From: Simplicispira hankyongi
GTDB lineage: Bacteria > Pseudomonadota > Gammaproteobacteria > Burkholderiales > Burkholderiaceae_C
Direction of reading: 5' to 3'
DNA: 64,000 nt
NCBI RefSeq assembly: GCF_003570885.1
Contig: NZ_QXJC01000003.1
Location: 620,001 to 684,000 of the forward strand
Shown: positions 36,350-44,844 of the stretch, piece by piece
Position numbering within the stretch: position 1 is the first letter of the stretch
Layout of the letters: each line of letters starts with the position of its first letter
The notes under the pieces: model-generated
Told to the model about the DNA's origin: nothing
The model's input: the letters and a program-made list of their open reading frames with translations, nothing else
Database searches by the model: none
Program-made: the position numbers and the translations under genes

Positions 36350-37909
36350 CTACGCAGGGGTACGCAAGCGCCGCAGCAGCCCGGCGGTCGAACCATCCAG
36401 CCCGGCGGTAGTGCCGCTGGCCAGACGGGCGGCAAGGTCCAGCGCCAGTACCTTGCCCAGTTCGACACCCCACTGATCGAAGCTGTTGATGCCCCAAAGG
36501 CTGCCGCTGACAAACACGCGGTGCTCCTGCAAAGCCAGCAGTGCCCCCAGTGCGCGCGGGGTGAGCGCGTCGAGCAGCAAGAAGGTGCTGGGTCGGTTGC
36601 CCGGAAAATCGCGGTGGCCGTCGCCGTGCTCGCGCCCGAGCATCAAGGCCTGCGCCTGCGCCAGCGCATTGGCCAGGAGCTGGTCCTGGTGCCCGGGCAA
36701 GGTATGGGCCGCCTGGCGCACGGCGATGATTTCCAGCGGGATGACGTCCGTTCCCTGGTGCAGCATTTGAAAAAACGCATGCTGCCCATTGGTGCCGGGC
36801 TCGCCCCACAGCACGGGTGCCGTGCCGCCTGCGACCGGCGCGCCGCTTTGGTCCACCCGCTTGCCGTTGCTTTCCATCTCAAGCTGCTGCAAATAGGCCG
36901 GCAGGCGGGCCAGCGCCGCATGGTAAGGAGCAATGCAGCGGCTGGTGAACCCGAGAAAATTGCGGTACCAGACATCGAGCAGCCCCAGGCGCAGCGGCAG
37001 GTTGCTGGCGACAGGCGCGGTGCGGAAGTGTTCGTCCATGGCATGCGCGCCCGCCAGAAAGGCACGGAAATGCTCCGCTCCCACGGCAATGGCCAGCGCC
37101 AGACCAATGGCCGACCACAGCGAATACCGGCCGCCCACCCAGTCCCAAAAACCAAAACAGGTGGTGATGCCCAGTGCCGCCGCCGCTTGGGTGTTGGTGG
37201 TCAGGCCAATGAAGTGCCGGCCCACATCGCGCGCCCCCTGCGCGGCAAACCAGGCCAGCGCAGAGTGCGCGTTGGCCATGGTCTCGGTGGTGGTGAAAGT
37301 CTTGGAGGCAATGAGAAACACCGTGCTCTGCGGCTGCACGCCTTGCAGCACGGCATCGAGCTCATGGCCATCGACATTGGAGACGAAATGCAGGCGCTTG
37401 CCCGCGATGCGGTACGCCGCCAGCGCGCGCACCGCCATCGCCGGGCCCAAATCAGAGCCGCCAATGCCGATGTTGACCACGTCGGTGATGCGGCTGTCGG
37501 CGCGCAGTTGCTCGGCGTACGCCAGCATGGCCTCCAGCGTACCGTGCACCTGCGCCAGCAGGCCAACCACCTCGGGTCTATCACCGGGCAAGGCAAGGCC
37601 GGCGGGCCGGCGCAGCAGCGTGTGCAGCACGGCGCGCTGCTCGGTGGTGTTGATCGGGTCGCCGCGCAGCATGGCGTCGCGCTGGCCCTCGACATCGCAG
37701 CCGGCGGCCAGTTGCAGCAGCAGCGCTTCGGTCTCGCGGCTCCAGAGGTTTTTCGACAGATCGGCAAAGACCTCCGGCGCCTGTTGGCTGAAATGCCCGA
37801 AGCGCCCCGCATCGTGGGCAAAGGCTTCGCGCAGATCGAGCGTGCGGCCCTGGTCGCGGCAGTGCGCTTGCAGTTGCCGCCACTCCGGGGTTTGGTCACA
37901 GCGTGGCAC
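36350..37909 (-). CDS. pgi: Glucose-6-phosphate isomerase
   Basis: 519 residues with a GTG start preceded by AAGGAG. PGI motifs are visible: NIGIGGSDLGPAMAVRAL, the signature VGGRYSLWSAIGL, catalytic Glu in WGEPGTNGQHAFFQ and catalytic Lys in NSFDQWGVELGKVLA. It interconverts glucose 6-phosphate and fructose 6-phosphate. It diverges from zwf across a 164-bp gap with two HexR-like palindromes and heads the pgi-AGE-(edd-eda) direction. Confidence 0.97.
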   Translation of the reverse strand: MPRCDQTPEWRQLQAHCRDQGRTLDLREAFAHDAGRFGHFSQQAPEVFADLSKNLWSRETEALLLQLAAGCDVEGQRDAMLRGDPINTTEQRAVLHTLLRRPAGLALPGDRPEVVGLLAQVHGTLEAMLAYAEQLRADSRITDVVNIGIGGSDLGPAMAVRALAAYRIAGKRLHFVSNVDGHELDAVLQGVQPQSTVFLIASKTFTTTETMANAHSALAWFAAQGARDVGRHFIGLTTNTQAAAALGITTCFGFWDWVGGRYSLWSAIGLALAIAVGAEHFRAFLAGAHAMDEHFRTAPVASNLPLRLGLLDVWYRNFLGFTSRCIAPYHAALARLPAYLQQLEMESNGKRVDQSGAPVAGGTAPVLWGEPGTNGQHAFFQMLHQGTDVIPLEIIAVRQAAHTLPGHQDQLLANALAQAQALMLGREHGDGHRDFPGNRPSTFLLLDALTPRALGALLALQEHRVFVSGSLWGINSFDQWGVELGKVLALDLAARLASGTTAGLDGSTAGLLRRLRTPA

Positions 37910-37962
37910 GCTTGGCTCCTTGCAATTTCAGGGAAGAGGTTACGGCAAAATTCAGGTGATAT

Positions 37963-37977
37963 GGTAACAAAATTACA
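37963..37977. promoter_or_regulatory. Candidate HexR operator 1 (pgi side)
   Basis: GGTAACAAAATTACA contains the perfect inverted repeat GTAA-N5-TTAC, about 55 bases upstream of the pgi start. It resembles site 2, and hexR lies in the same window. Confidence 0.55.
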
Positions 37978-38028
37978 TGTTTTTGCCTATATTTCTGGAA
38001 AATATTGTCCCAATTTAGTCAATAACAA

Positions 38029-38043
38029 TGTAACTTGATTACA
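38029..38043. promoter_or_regulatory. Candidate HexR operator 2 (zwf side)
   Basis: TGTAACTTGATTACA, a perfect TGTAA-N5-TTACA palindrome 30 bases upstream of the zwf start. It closely matches the HexR box described for Proteobacteria (TGTAATnnnATTACA type). Binding by HexR and release by KDPG would couple zwf/pgi to Entner-Doudoroff flux. Confidence 0.72.
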
Positions 38044-38073
38044 ATTTCTGGCAAACCCATACGGAGAGTGTTC

Positions 38074-39528
38074 ATGAGTTTCGATCTGGTGCTGTTTGGT
38101 GGAACCGGAGACCTGGCGTGGCGCAAGCTGATGCCCGCGCTGTTCCAGGCGTTTCGCCACGGAACCCTGCCGCCGGGCGGCCGCATCATCGGCGTGGCAC
38201 GCGACGACCTGAGCGATGCGCAGTACCGCGAGCTGATGGCCGAGCGTGCCGGCCGGGTCGAGCTGGCCAAGCGGCCCACCGCCGAAGAGTTCACGCAGTT
38301 TGGCGCCATGCTGCACTACCTGCGCATGGACCTGTCGCAGCCCGCCGACTACGCGCGCCTGGCTGCGTTGGTGAGCGAGCGCCATGCCGACTCGCTGGTG
38401 ATGTACCTGGCGACAGCTCCCGCGCTGTTCACCTCGGTGGCCGAGCAGATTGGCGCGGCGGGCCTCAACGGACCGACCACGCGCATCGTGCTGGAAAAGC
38501 CCCTGGGCCACGATTTGCAGTCCAACCGCACCATCAATGCGCTGCTGCGCACAGTGCTCAAGGAAGACCAGATCTTTCGCATCGACCACTACCTGGGCAA
38601 GCCCTCGGTGCAGAACCTGTTTGCGCTGCGCTTTGGCAACAGCCTGTTCGAGCCACTGTGGCGGCGCGAGACCATTGCCAACATCCAGATCACGATTGCC
38701 GAAGACCTGGGCGTGGAGACGCGCGGCGCCTTCTACGACCAGACCGGCGCGCTGCGCGACATGGTGCAAAACCACGCCTTGCAACTGCTCTGCGCCATTG
38801 GCATGGAGCCACCGATCAACGCCAGCGCCAGCGCCATCCGTGACGAAAAGCTCAAGGTGCTGCAGTCGCTCAAACCGTGGACCCCCGAGACACTGGCGCA
38901 CCATGTGGTGCGCGGGCGGTACACGGCCGGCACGGTGAATGGCCGTGCGGTGCCTGGCTACCTGGAAGAAGCGGGCGTTGCGCCCACCAGCACCACCGAA
39001 ACCTTTGTGGCCCTGCGCACCGAGATCGCCAACTGGCGCTGGGCTGGCGTGCCGTTCTACATCCGCACCGGCAAGCGCCTGGCAGGGCGCGACGCCCACA
39101 TCGCCATCAATTTCCGCCCGGTGCCGCACCCCATTTTCCGCACACCCAGCGGTGCGACCAACCGGCTGGTCATCAACCTGCAGCCCAAGGATGGACTGGA
39201 ACTGCAGTTGCTGTCGCAAAGCGCCAGCCAGCACCAGGCGGAGCCGGCGCTCTCGCAGGTCAGCCTGGACCTGGACTTCGATCAGCGCTTTGGTGCCGAG
39301 CGCGTCGGCGCCTACGAGCGCCTGCTGCTCGACGTCATTGCCGGGCGCTTGAATCTGTTTGTGCGCAGCGATGAGCAGGAGGAAGCCTGGCGCTGGGTGG
39401 AACCCATCCTGCAGCACTGGCGCAACGACCCCACGGGCCCGAGGCCCTATGCCGCGGGCAGCTGGGGCCCAAGCGCCGCCAGCGCCATGATTGCGCGCGA
39501 AGGCCATTGCTGGAGCGAGGAAGTTTGA
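38074..39528 (+). CDS. zwf: Glucose-6-phosphate 1-dehydrogenase
   Basis: 484 residues from ATG 38074, preceded by ACGGAGAG. NAD(P) site LVLFGGTGDLAWRKL, substrate/catalytic motif RIDHYLGKPSVQN and YIRTGKRLAGR are present. It oxidises Glc6P to 6-phosphogluconolactone. It diverges from pgi under candidate HexR sites and converges on glk. No pgl for the next step is found in this window. Confidence 0.97.
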   Translation: MSFDLVLFGGTGDLAWRKLMPALFQAFRHGTLPPGGRIIGVARDDLSDAQYRELMAERAGRVELAKRPTAEEFTQFGAMLHYLRMDLSQPADYARLAALVSERHADSLVMYLATAPALFTSVAEQIGAAGLNGPTTRIVLEKPLGHDLQSNRTINALLRTVLKEDQIFRIDHYLGKPSVQNLFALRFGNSLFEPLWRRETIANIQITIAEDLGVETRGAFYDQTGALRDMVQNHALQLLCAIGMEPPINASASAIRDEKLKVLQSLKPWTPETLAHHVVRGRYTAGTVNGRAVPGYLEEAGVAPTSTTETFVALRTEIANWRWAGVPFYIRTGKRLAGRDAHIAINFRPVPHPIFRTPSGATNRLVINLQPKDGLELQLLSQSASQHQAEPALSQVSLDLDFDQRFGAERVGAYERLLLDVIAGRLNLFVRSDEQEEAWRWVEPILQHWRNDPTGPRPYAAGSWGPSAASAMIAREGHCWSEEV

Positions 39529-39531
39529 GCC

Positions 39532-39561
39532 GCCGGCCGCCGGCTTAGGCCGACGGCCGGC
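39532..39561. terminator. Hairpin between zwf and glk
   Basis: GCCGGCCGCCGGC pairs with GCCGACGGCCGGC around a TTAG loop with one mismatch. The glk stop codon (TAA on the minus strand) is in the loop. No T-run follows on either strand, so it may act as a bidirectional block between convergent genes. Confidence 0.6.
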
Positions 39562-40522
39562 CACTGTCGAGCGCGCATGCCGCGCCGTACAGCGCCGGCG
39601 CGCCACCGGGGTCCACCACCCAGCAGGGGATGGAAGCCAGGTAGGCCTTGAAGCGCCCCTTGGCTTCAAAGCGCGCGCGAAAGCTCGACTGGTCGAACCA
39701 GGTTCCCAGGCGCGGCACGATGCCGCCGCCCAGGTACACGCCGCCCTTGGCGCCCAAGGTGAGTGCCAGGTCGCCGGCGACACTGCCCAGAAACCCGCAA
39801 AACATCTCCAGCGCCTGCAAGGCCAGGGCGTCGTGCTGTTCAAAGGCCAGGCCCGTCACCTGCGCCGCCTCGCTCACCTCCCGCCCTTCCTGCCCGTCGA
39901 GCTGGCGCAGCGCGTGGTACAGCTCCACCAGCCCGGCGCCCGAGACGGCGCGCTCGGCCGAGACATGGCCGTAGCGCTGGTGCAGCAAGGTGATGACATC
40001 GAACTCTTTTTGCGTGTGCGCCGCAAGCGACACGTGGCCGCCCTCGCCGGCAATCGGCACGCCCTCCTCGCTGCCCGGCGGAAACACCAGGCCCGAGACA
40101 CCCAGGCCGGTGCCCGGCCCGATCAGCGCCACAGCGCTGCCCGCCACCGCCTCGCCGCCCCCCACGGGGCGCAGGTGCTCCGAGGTGAGCCGCGGCAGCG
40201 CCAGCGCCAGCGCGGTGAAGTCGTTGACAAACACCAGCCGCTGCAAGCCCAGGGCATCGCGCACGGCGCGCTGCGAAAAGCTCCAGTGGTGGTTGGTCAT
40301 GTGGATGGCGTCCCCGGTGACCGGGTTGGCGATGCCAAACGCAGCCTCGCGCGGCTCGGGCACTTGCACCTGCGCGAGGTAGTCCTGCACCGCCGCTGTC
40401 AGCGTGGGGTAGTCGCCGCAGGGCTGTACACGGATATCGTTCAGCGTACCGCCTGGCACGGCCTGCCAGGCAAGGCGGATGTTGGTGCCGCCAATGTCGG
40501 CAAGAAGGCGAGAAATTTGCAT
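39545..40522 (-). CDS. glk: Glucokinase
   Basis: 325 residues of the bacterial Glk family: phosphate-1 motif LADIGGTNIRLAW, FVNDFTALALALP with the catalytic Asp, GPGTGLGVSGLV and GEGGHVSLA. It phosphorylates intracellular glucose with ATP. It fits with the neighbouring sugar ABC importer, which brings in unphosphorylated sugar. Confidence 0.96.
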   Translation of the reverse strand: MQISRLLADIGGTNIRLAWQAVPGGTLNDIRVQPCGDYPTLTAAVQDYLAQVQVPEPREAAFGIANPVTGDAIHMTNHHWSFSQRAVRDALGLQRLVFVNDFTALALALPRLTSEHLRPVGGGEAVAGSAVALIGPGTGLGVSGLVFPPGSEEGVPIAGEGGHVSLAAHTQKEFDVITLLHQRYGHVSAERAVSGAGLVELYHALRQLDGQEGREVSEAAQVTGLAFEQHDALALQALEMFCGFLGSVAGDLALTLGAKGGVYLGGGIVPRLGTWFDQSSFRARFEAKGRFKAYLASIPCWVVDPGGAPALYGAACALDSGRPSA

Positions 40523-40560
40523 AAGACGGCCGCTGCACGCCCCAAAACTTCTTGGAGCGG

Positions 40561-40618
40561 AAAGCTATTATTTATGTAGCTTGAAGCGCATATGGTATAT
40601 GCGCAAAAGCCAATTTTT
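40561..40618. repeat. Divergent palindrome, possible repeat copy 9
   Basis: GCGCATATggTATATGCGC core between TGTAGCTTGAA and AAAAGCCAATTTT. The outer parts resemble the repeat family (AGCT and GGCC-AATTT sides), but the core differs. It lies in the glk upstream region, between it and the ABC ATPase gene, so it may instead be an operator. Confidence 0.5.
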
Positions 40619-40703
40619 ACTCCAAATTTTCCGATGGCGCCAGACCACAGCGGGCAGAGGACCAAGCCACACCAACCCGCTGGCCGGCCAGCCCAGCGTG
40701 CGC

Positions 40704-41765
40704 TCAGGCGATGCGGTCTTCCGTCCGGGCGTCAAACCAGTGGGCATGGGCAGGCGCAACCGCCAGCCCGACACGCTCCCCCGGCTGCACGCGGTTTTGG
40801 GCGTCGGTGCGCAGCGTGACGCTGCCCGCAGCGGTATCCACCGTCACATAGGTGTCGGGCCCGGTGGGCTCTACCACGCTGACCTCGCCGCGCCAGGCAG
40901 CGCCGTCGACCAGCTCCAGGTGCTCGGGACGCACGCCCAGCAGCAGCTCACGCGGCCCCTGCGGCGCCGCGAGTGCCAGCGGCACCTGCGGCAAGTCAAA
41001 CAGGCCACCCACCTGCGTACCGCGCAGCAGGTTCATGGTCGGCGAGCCGATGAAGCTCGCCACCCAGGTGTTGGCCGGGCGGTTGTAGATGTCGTGCGGT
41101 GAGCCCAGTTGCTGCACCACGCCGCCCTTCATGACGGCGATGCGCGAGCCCAGTGTCATGGCCTCGACCTGGTCGTGCGTGACGTAGACACTGGTGATGC
41201 CACTCGCTTGGTGCAGGCGCTTGATCTCGGCGCGCATCTCCACGCGCAGCTTGGCGTCCAGATTGGAGAGCGGTTCGTCAAACAGAAAGAGCTGCGGCTG
41301 GCGCGCCAGCGCCCGCCCCATGGCCACGCGCTGGCGCTGCCCGCCCGAGAGCTGACCGGGTCGGCGCTCCAGCAGGTGGCTGATCTGCAGCATGGCGGCG
41401 ACTTCGGCAATGCGCTTCTGGCGCTCGGCCTTGGGCATCTTGCGCATCTCCAGCGCAAAGCCGATGTTGTCGGCCACCGACAGCGTCGGGTAGAGCGCGT
41501 AGCTCTGGAACACCATGGCGATGTCGCGGTCGCGCGGCGCCATGCCGACGACGTTCTTGCCCGCGATGCGGATTTCGCCCTCGCTCGGCTCGGCCAGCCC
41601 GGCAATGATGCTCAGCAGCGTCGATTTGCCGCAGCCAGAGGGGCCGACGAGAATCAGGAACTCGCCCGGGGCGACGTGGATATCGATCTTTTGCAGCACT
41701 TCCACGCTCTTGTCGCCTTTGCCAAAGCGCTTGTTGATGCCGCAAATTTCCAGTGAAGACGCCAT
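40704..41765 (-). CDS. gtsD: Sugar ABC transporter ATPase, MalK/UgpC type
   Basis: 353 residues. Walker A GPSGCGKSTL, signature LSGGQRQRVAMGRAL, Walker B FLFDEPLSNLDAKLRVEMR and switch YVTHDQ are followed by a C-terminal TOBE/regulatory domain (GVRPEHLEL). It is last in the minus-strand transporter operon after two permeases. The gts name follows the Pseudomonas glucose system, by context; the sugar is inferred from glk, zwf and edd nearby. Confidence 0.85.
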   Translation of the reverse strand: MASSLEICGINKRFGKGDKSVEVLQKIDIHVAPGEFLILVGPSGCGKSTLLSIIAGLAEPSEGEIRIAGKNVVGMAPRDRDIAMVFQSYALYPTLSVADNIGFALEMRKMPKAERQKRIAEVAAMLQISHLLERRPGQLSGGQRQRVAMGRALARQPQLFLFDEPLSNLDAKLRVEMRAEIKRLHQASGITSVYVTHDQVEAMTLGSRIAVMKGGVVQQLGSPHDIYNRPANTWVASFIGSPTMNLLRGTQVGGLFDLPQVPLALAAPQGPRELLLGVRPEHLELVDGAAWRGEVSVVEPTGPDTYVTVDTAAGSVTLRTDAQNRVQPGERVGLAVAPAHAHWFDARTEDRIA

Positions 41766-41771
41766 GATTCT

Positions 41772-42641
41772 TTATCCCTTGACGGCACCAGCCGTGAGGC
41801 CGCGCACAAAAAATTGACCCGCCAGCACATAGATCACCATCGTGGGCAAACCCGCGATGATGGCCGCGGCCATGTCCACGTTGTAGGCCTTGACGCTGCT
41901 CGACGTATTGGCCAGGTTGTTCAACCCAACCGTGATCGGCTTGGAGTCGGCCCCCGAGAACACCACGCCAAACAGAAAATCGTTCCAGATGTTGGTGAAC
42001 TGCCAGATCAGCGCCACCATGATGATGGGCGTGGACAGTGGCAGCACGATGCGCCAGAAAATCTGCCAGAAGCTCGCGCCATCCATGCGCGCGGCATTCA
42101 CCAGCTCTTTCGGAATCGCGGCGTAGTAATTGCGGAAAAACAGCGTCGTGCCTGCCAATCCGGCCAGGCAGTGCACCAGCACCAGCCCGCCGATCGAGCT
42201 CGACAAGCCCAGCCAGCCGAGGACCTGGCTCATCGGCAGCAGCACCACCTGGTAGGGCATGAACACACCAAACAGCAGCAGACCGAACAGCGCATCGCTG
42301 CCGCGAAACTTCCACAGGCTGAGCACGTAGCCATTGAGGGCGCCCCAGACGGTGGAGATAAGCACCGCTGGCACCACCATCAACACCGAGTTCCAGAAGA
42401 ACGGCTGCAGGCCATGGCAATCGACCCCCGTGCAGGCCCCCGACCAAGCCATGCGCCAGGCGTCGCCATTGAGCGCGCTCGGCAGGGCCAGGAGCGAGGT
42501 GGAGCGGATCTCCTGCGCGTCCTTGAACGAGGTGACCAGCATGGCGTAGAGCGGCAGCAGGAAGAAGGCCGTGGCCAGCGCCAGCACCGCGTACACGAGC
42601 AGACGGCCCACTGAGGGGGCCACAGAGCGCTTAGTGTTCAT
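41772..42641 (-). CDS. gtsC: Sugar ABC transporter permease, MalG type
   Basis: 289 residues with six predicted membrane helices. The EAA loop is EALVNAARMDGASFWQIFWRI-like (starts PKELVNAARMDGAS). MalG-type carbohydrate permease. It overlaps the upstream permease by 11 bp and ends 6 bp before the ATPase gene. Confidence 0.88.
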   Translation of the reverse strand: MNTKRSVAPSVGRLLVYAVLALATAFFLLPLYAMLVTSFKDAQEIRSTSLLALPSALNGDAWRMAWSGACTGVDCHGLQPFFWNSVLMVVPAVLISTVWGALNGYVLSLWKFRGSDALFGLLLFGVFMPYQVVLLPMSQVLGWLGLSSSIGGLVLVHCLAGLAGTTLFFRNYYAAIPKELVNAARMDGASFWQIFWRIVLPLSTPIIMVALIWQFTNIWNDFLFGVVFSGADSKPITVGLNNLANTSSSVKAYNVDMAAAIIAGLPTMVIYVLAGQFFVRGLTAGAVKG

Positions 42642-43509
42642 GGGGCTTGCTCCGCAATTCGCTATAGAGGTAGGGAACCACCAGCGCCGCGACGGTCGCC
42701 AGCATCATGGTGGCGCTCGCCGCGCCCAGGCCCACCTGGCCGCGCGAGAAGGACATGGTGTACATGAAGGTCGCCGGAACATCGGTGGCGTAGCCGGGGC
42801 CGCCGGCCGTGAGCGCCATCACCAGGTCAAAGCTCTTGATCGCCAGGTGCGAGAGCACCATCAGCGTGGAGAAGAACACGGGCCGCAGCGCCGGCAGCAC
42901 GATGCGCCAGTAGATGCGCGGCAGCGAGGCGCCATCGACCTGCGCCGCCTTGATGATGCTGTCGTCAATGCCCCGCAGGCCCGCCAGAAAGAGCGCCATG
43001 GCAAAACCCGCGCTCTGCCAGATGCCGGCAATCACCAGGCAGTAGATCGCCTTGTCGGTATCCACCAGCCAGTCGAAAGTGAACCCCGTAAAGCCCCAGC
43101 CGCGCACCAGCTTCTCGATGCCCATGCCAGGGTTGAGCAGCCACTTCCAGGCTGTTCCCGTGACGATGAACGACAGCGCCATGGGGTAGAGGTAGATGGT
43201 GCGCAATACGCCTTCGGCGCGGATTTTCTGGTCCAGCAGCACCGCCAGCAGCACACCGATCAACAGAGAGCCGCCGACATAGCCGACACCAAAAATGCCC
43301 AGATTCTTCAGGGCCACCCACCAGCGCTCCATGCCCCAGAGTTCCCGGTACTGCGCCAGGCCCGCCCACTCGTAGTTGGGCAGCATGTGCGAGGTCGTGA
43401 GGCTGAGCGCCCCATTCCAGACCATCAGGCCATAAATAAAGGCAAACCCAAGCACGAAGGCGGGTGCCACGACCACCTTGGGAAGCCAGTGTTCAAATGA
43501 ATTCTTCAT
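42631..43509 (-). CDS. gtsB: Sugar ABC transporter permease, MalF/UgpA type
   Basis: 292 residues with about six membrane helices. The EAA loop reads GIDDSIIKAAQVDGASLPRI. It pairs with the next permease to form the channel. It is separated from the porin gene by a 131-bp gap containing a strong terminator-like hairpin, so it is probably expressed below the porin and binding-protein genes. Confidence 0.88.
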   Translation of the reverse strand: MKNSFEHWLPKVVVAPAFVLGFAFIYGLMVWNGALSLTTSHMLPNYEWAGLAQYRELWGMERWWVALKNLGIFGVGYVGGSLLIGVLLAVLLDQKIRAEGVLRTIYLYPMALSFIVTGTAWKWLLNPGMGIEKLVRGWGFTGFTFDWLVDTDKAIYCLVIAGIWQSAGFAMALFLAGLRGIDDSIIKAAQVDGASLPRIYWRIVLPALRPVFFSTLMVLSHLAIKSFDLVMALTAGGPGYATDVPATFMYTMSFSRGQVGLGAASATMMLATVAALVVPYLYSELRSKPHEH

Positions 43510-43576
43510 TGCTTAAACGTTGTGTTCTGCATGGCGCAGGACCGGGTGTTGCCCACGCCAGCCCATGCTGCCTGCA

Positions 43577-43603
43577 TAAAAAGGGGGGCGCCGAGGCGCC
43601 CCC
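43577..43603 (-). terminator. Intra-operon rho-independent terminator after the porin gene
   Basis: On the minus strand GGGGGCGCC and GGCGCCCCC form a stem (nine pairs possible on paper, with fewer near the tight loop), followed by CTTTTTT. It lies between the porin stop and the first permease start. Confidence 0.82.
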
Positions 43604-43640
43604 AAGAACAAAGCAACCCTTGGTTAACTCACTACCCCTC

Positions 43641-44825
43641 TTACCACCACACCTCGTACTGCACGCCCACCAACGTGCGTGAGGTTTTCCCGTTGGCGCC
43701 GAAACTCCCCGCATTGGCCACGGCCGCCGCCTGGTTCCAGTTGGCCCGGGTCACATACAGGCGCAGCTCAGGACGCGACCAGAAGTCCGCCCCTGTCGCC
43801 AGCGCGGCTGCCAGGGTGATTTTGTTCAAGCGCTGATCTGCCCCCACGCCCTTGCGCGTGGTGGTCGACACCTCGGCCAGCGCCTTGACATGCTCGGTGA
43901 AGGCGTACGACGCCCGCCCGCCCAGCGAGAAGTCTTTGGTCGTTGGCCCCCCAAGATCGGACTTGCTGGTTTGGTAGGCGGCCAAGGCCTGCCCACCGAA
44001 GGGCCCATGCTGCCAGTTGATCGAGTCCGCGATGCGCGTCACACGCTTGCCGGCGTTCAATCCGTCAATCGACTCAAACTCGCCGTCGATACGCGCATGG
44101 CCCTGTGAGCTTTGCAGGAACAGCGCGTTGTTCAGCCCCTTGACCAGAAAATCGGTTTGGTTGTGCGAAATCGAAATGCCGGTGCCCGAACCGCCATTGA
44201 CCTGGCCACTGCCCCCCACCGCCGTCAGCAGCACCCGCAGCTTGCCACCCGGATTGGTATTTATCTCCGAGAGATCGGCGTTGACGCGGTGGGCTTTGGC
44301 CCCGGTCGGCAGATTGCCGTCGAACTTGTCACCGCTAAAGACGCCGATCCCCAGCTTCATGTTGCCAACGGCAATATCCGTCACGCCGGCCCCCTCGTTG
44401 TCACCGTAGTTCAACAGAAAGTAGTCGACGATGTGCACGTCCTGGATGCGCAGGCGGCGCTGACCAGCCCAGAACTTGGCTTCCGGGGCGAACGGCAGGC
44501 CGCTCATTTCCACATAGGCCTGTTCGGTACCGACCTTGCCGCTGCCCCACTTGGAGGGCATGTAGTTCACTTTCCACTTGACGCCATTGGTATCAAAGGT
44601 GCGTGCCAGGTTGATTTCAATGCCGTTGTCCCCTTCGTTGCCAAGACGGAACTTCTGCGTATCCCCACCCAGGGTCATGCCGCCTTTCACCCCGTCCGAG
44701 TCGTTGAATACCGGCCCGCCACGCGAGTAACCGTTGAATTCAAAGCCGGCAACGTCCATTGCCATGGCACCATTGGCGCATGCGGCGGCCAAAGCCACCG
44801 CCGCGAGGCGGTATCTTTTCTTCAT
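43641..44825 (-). CDS. LamB/maltoporin-type carbohydrate porin
   Basis: 394 residues with a signal peptide ending ANGAMA (about residue 22). The mature start FEFNGYSRGGPVF is the LamB-family first strand, and aromatic-rich beta strands run to a C-terminal VGVQYEVWW. It should form an outer-membrane sugar channel for the ABC transporter. The GAGGGA ribosome site lies in the short gap after the binding-protein gene. It is the functional counterpart of OprB in Pseudomonas but of LamB type by its N-terminus. Confidence 0.87.
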   Translation of the reverse strand: MKKRYRLAAVALAAACANGAMAMDVAGFEFNGYSRGGPVFNDSDGVKGGMTLGGDTQKFRLGNEGDNGIEINLARTFDTNGVKWKVNYMPSKWGSGKVGTEQAYVEMSGLPFAPEAKFWAGQRRLRIQDVHIVDYFLLNYGDNEGAGVTDIAVGNMKLGIGVFSGDKFDGNLPTGAKAHRVNADLSEINTNPGGKLRVLLTAVGGSGQVNGGSGTGISISHNQTDFLVKGLNNALFLQSSQGHARIDGEFESIDGLNAGKRVTRIADSINWQHGPFGGQALAAYQTSKSDLGGPTTKDFSLGGRASYAFTEHVKALAEVSTTTRKGVGADQRLNKITLAAALATGADFWSRPELRLYVTRANWNQAAAVANAGSFGANGKTSRTLVGVQYEVWW

Positions 44826-44844
44826 GATGGAATCCCTCAGTGGT

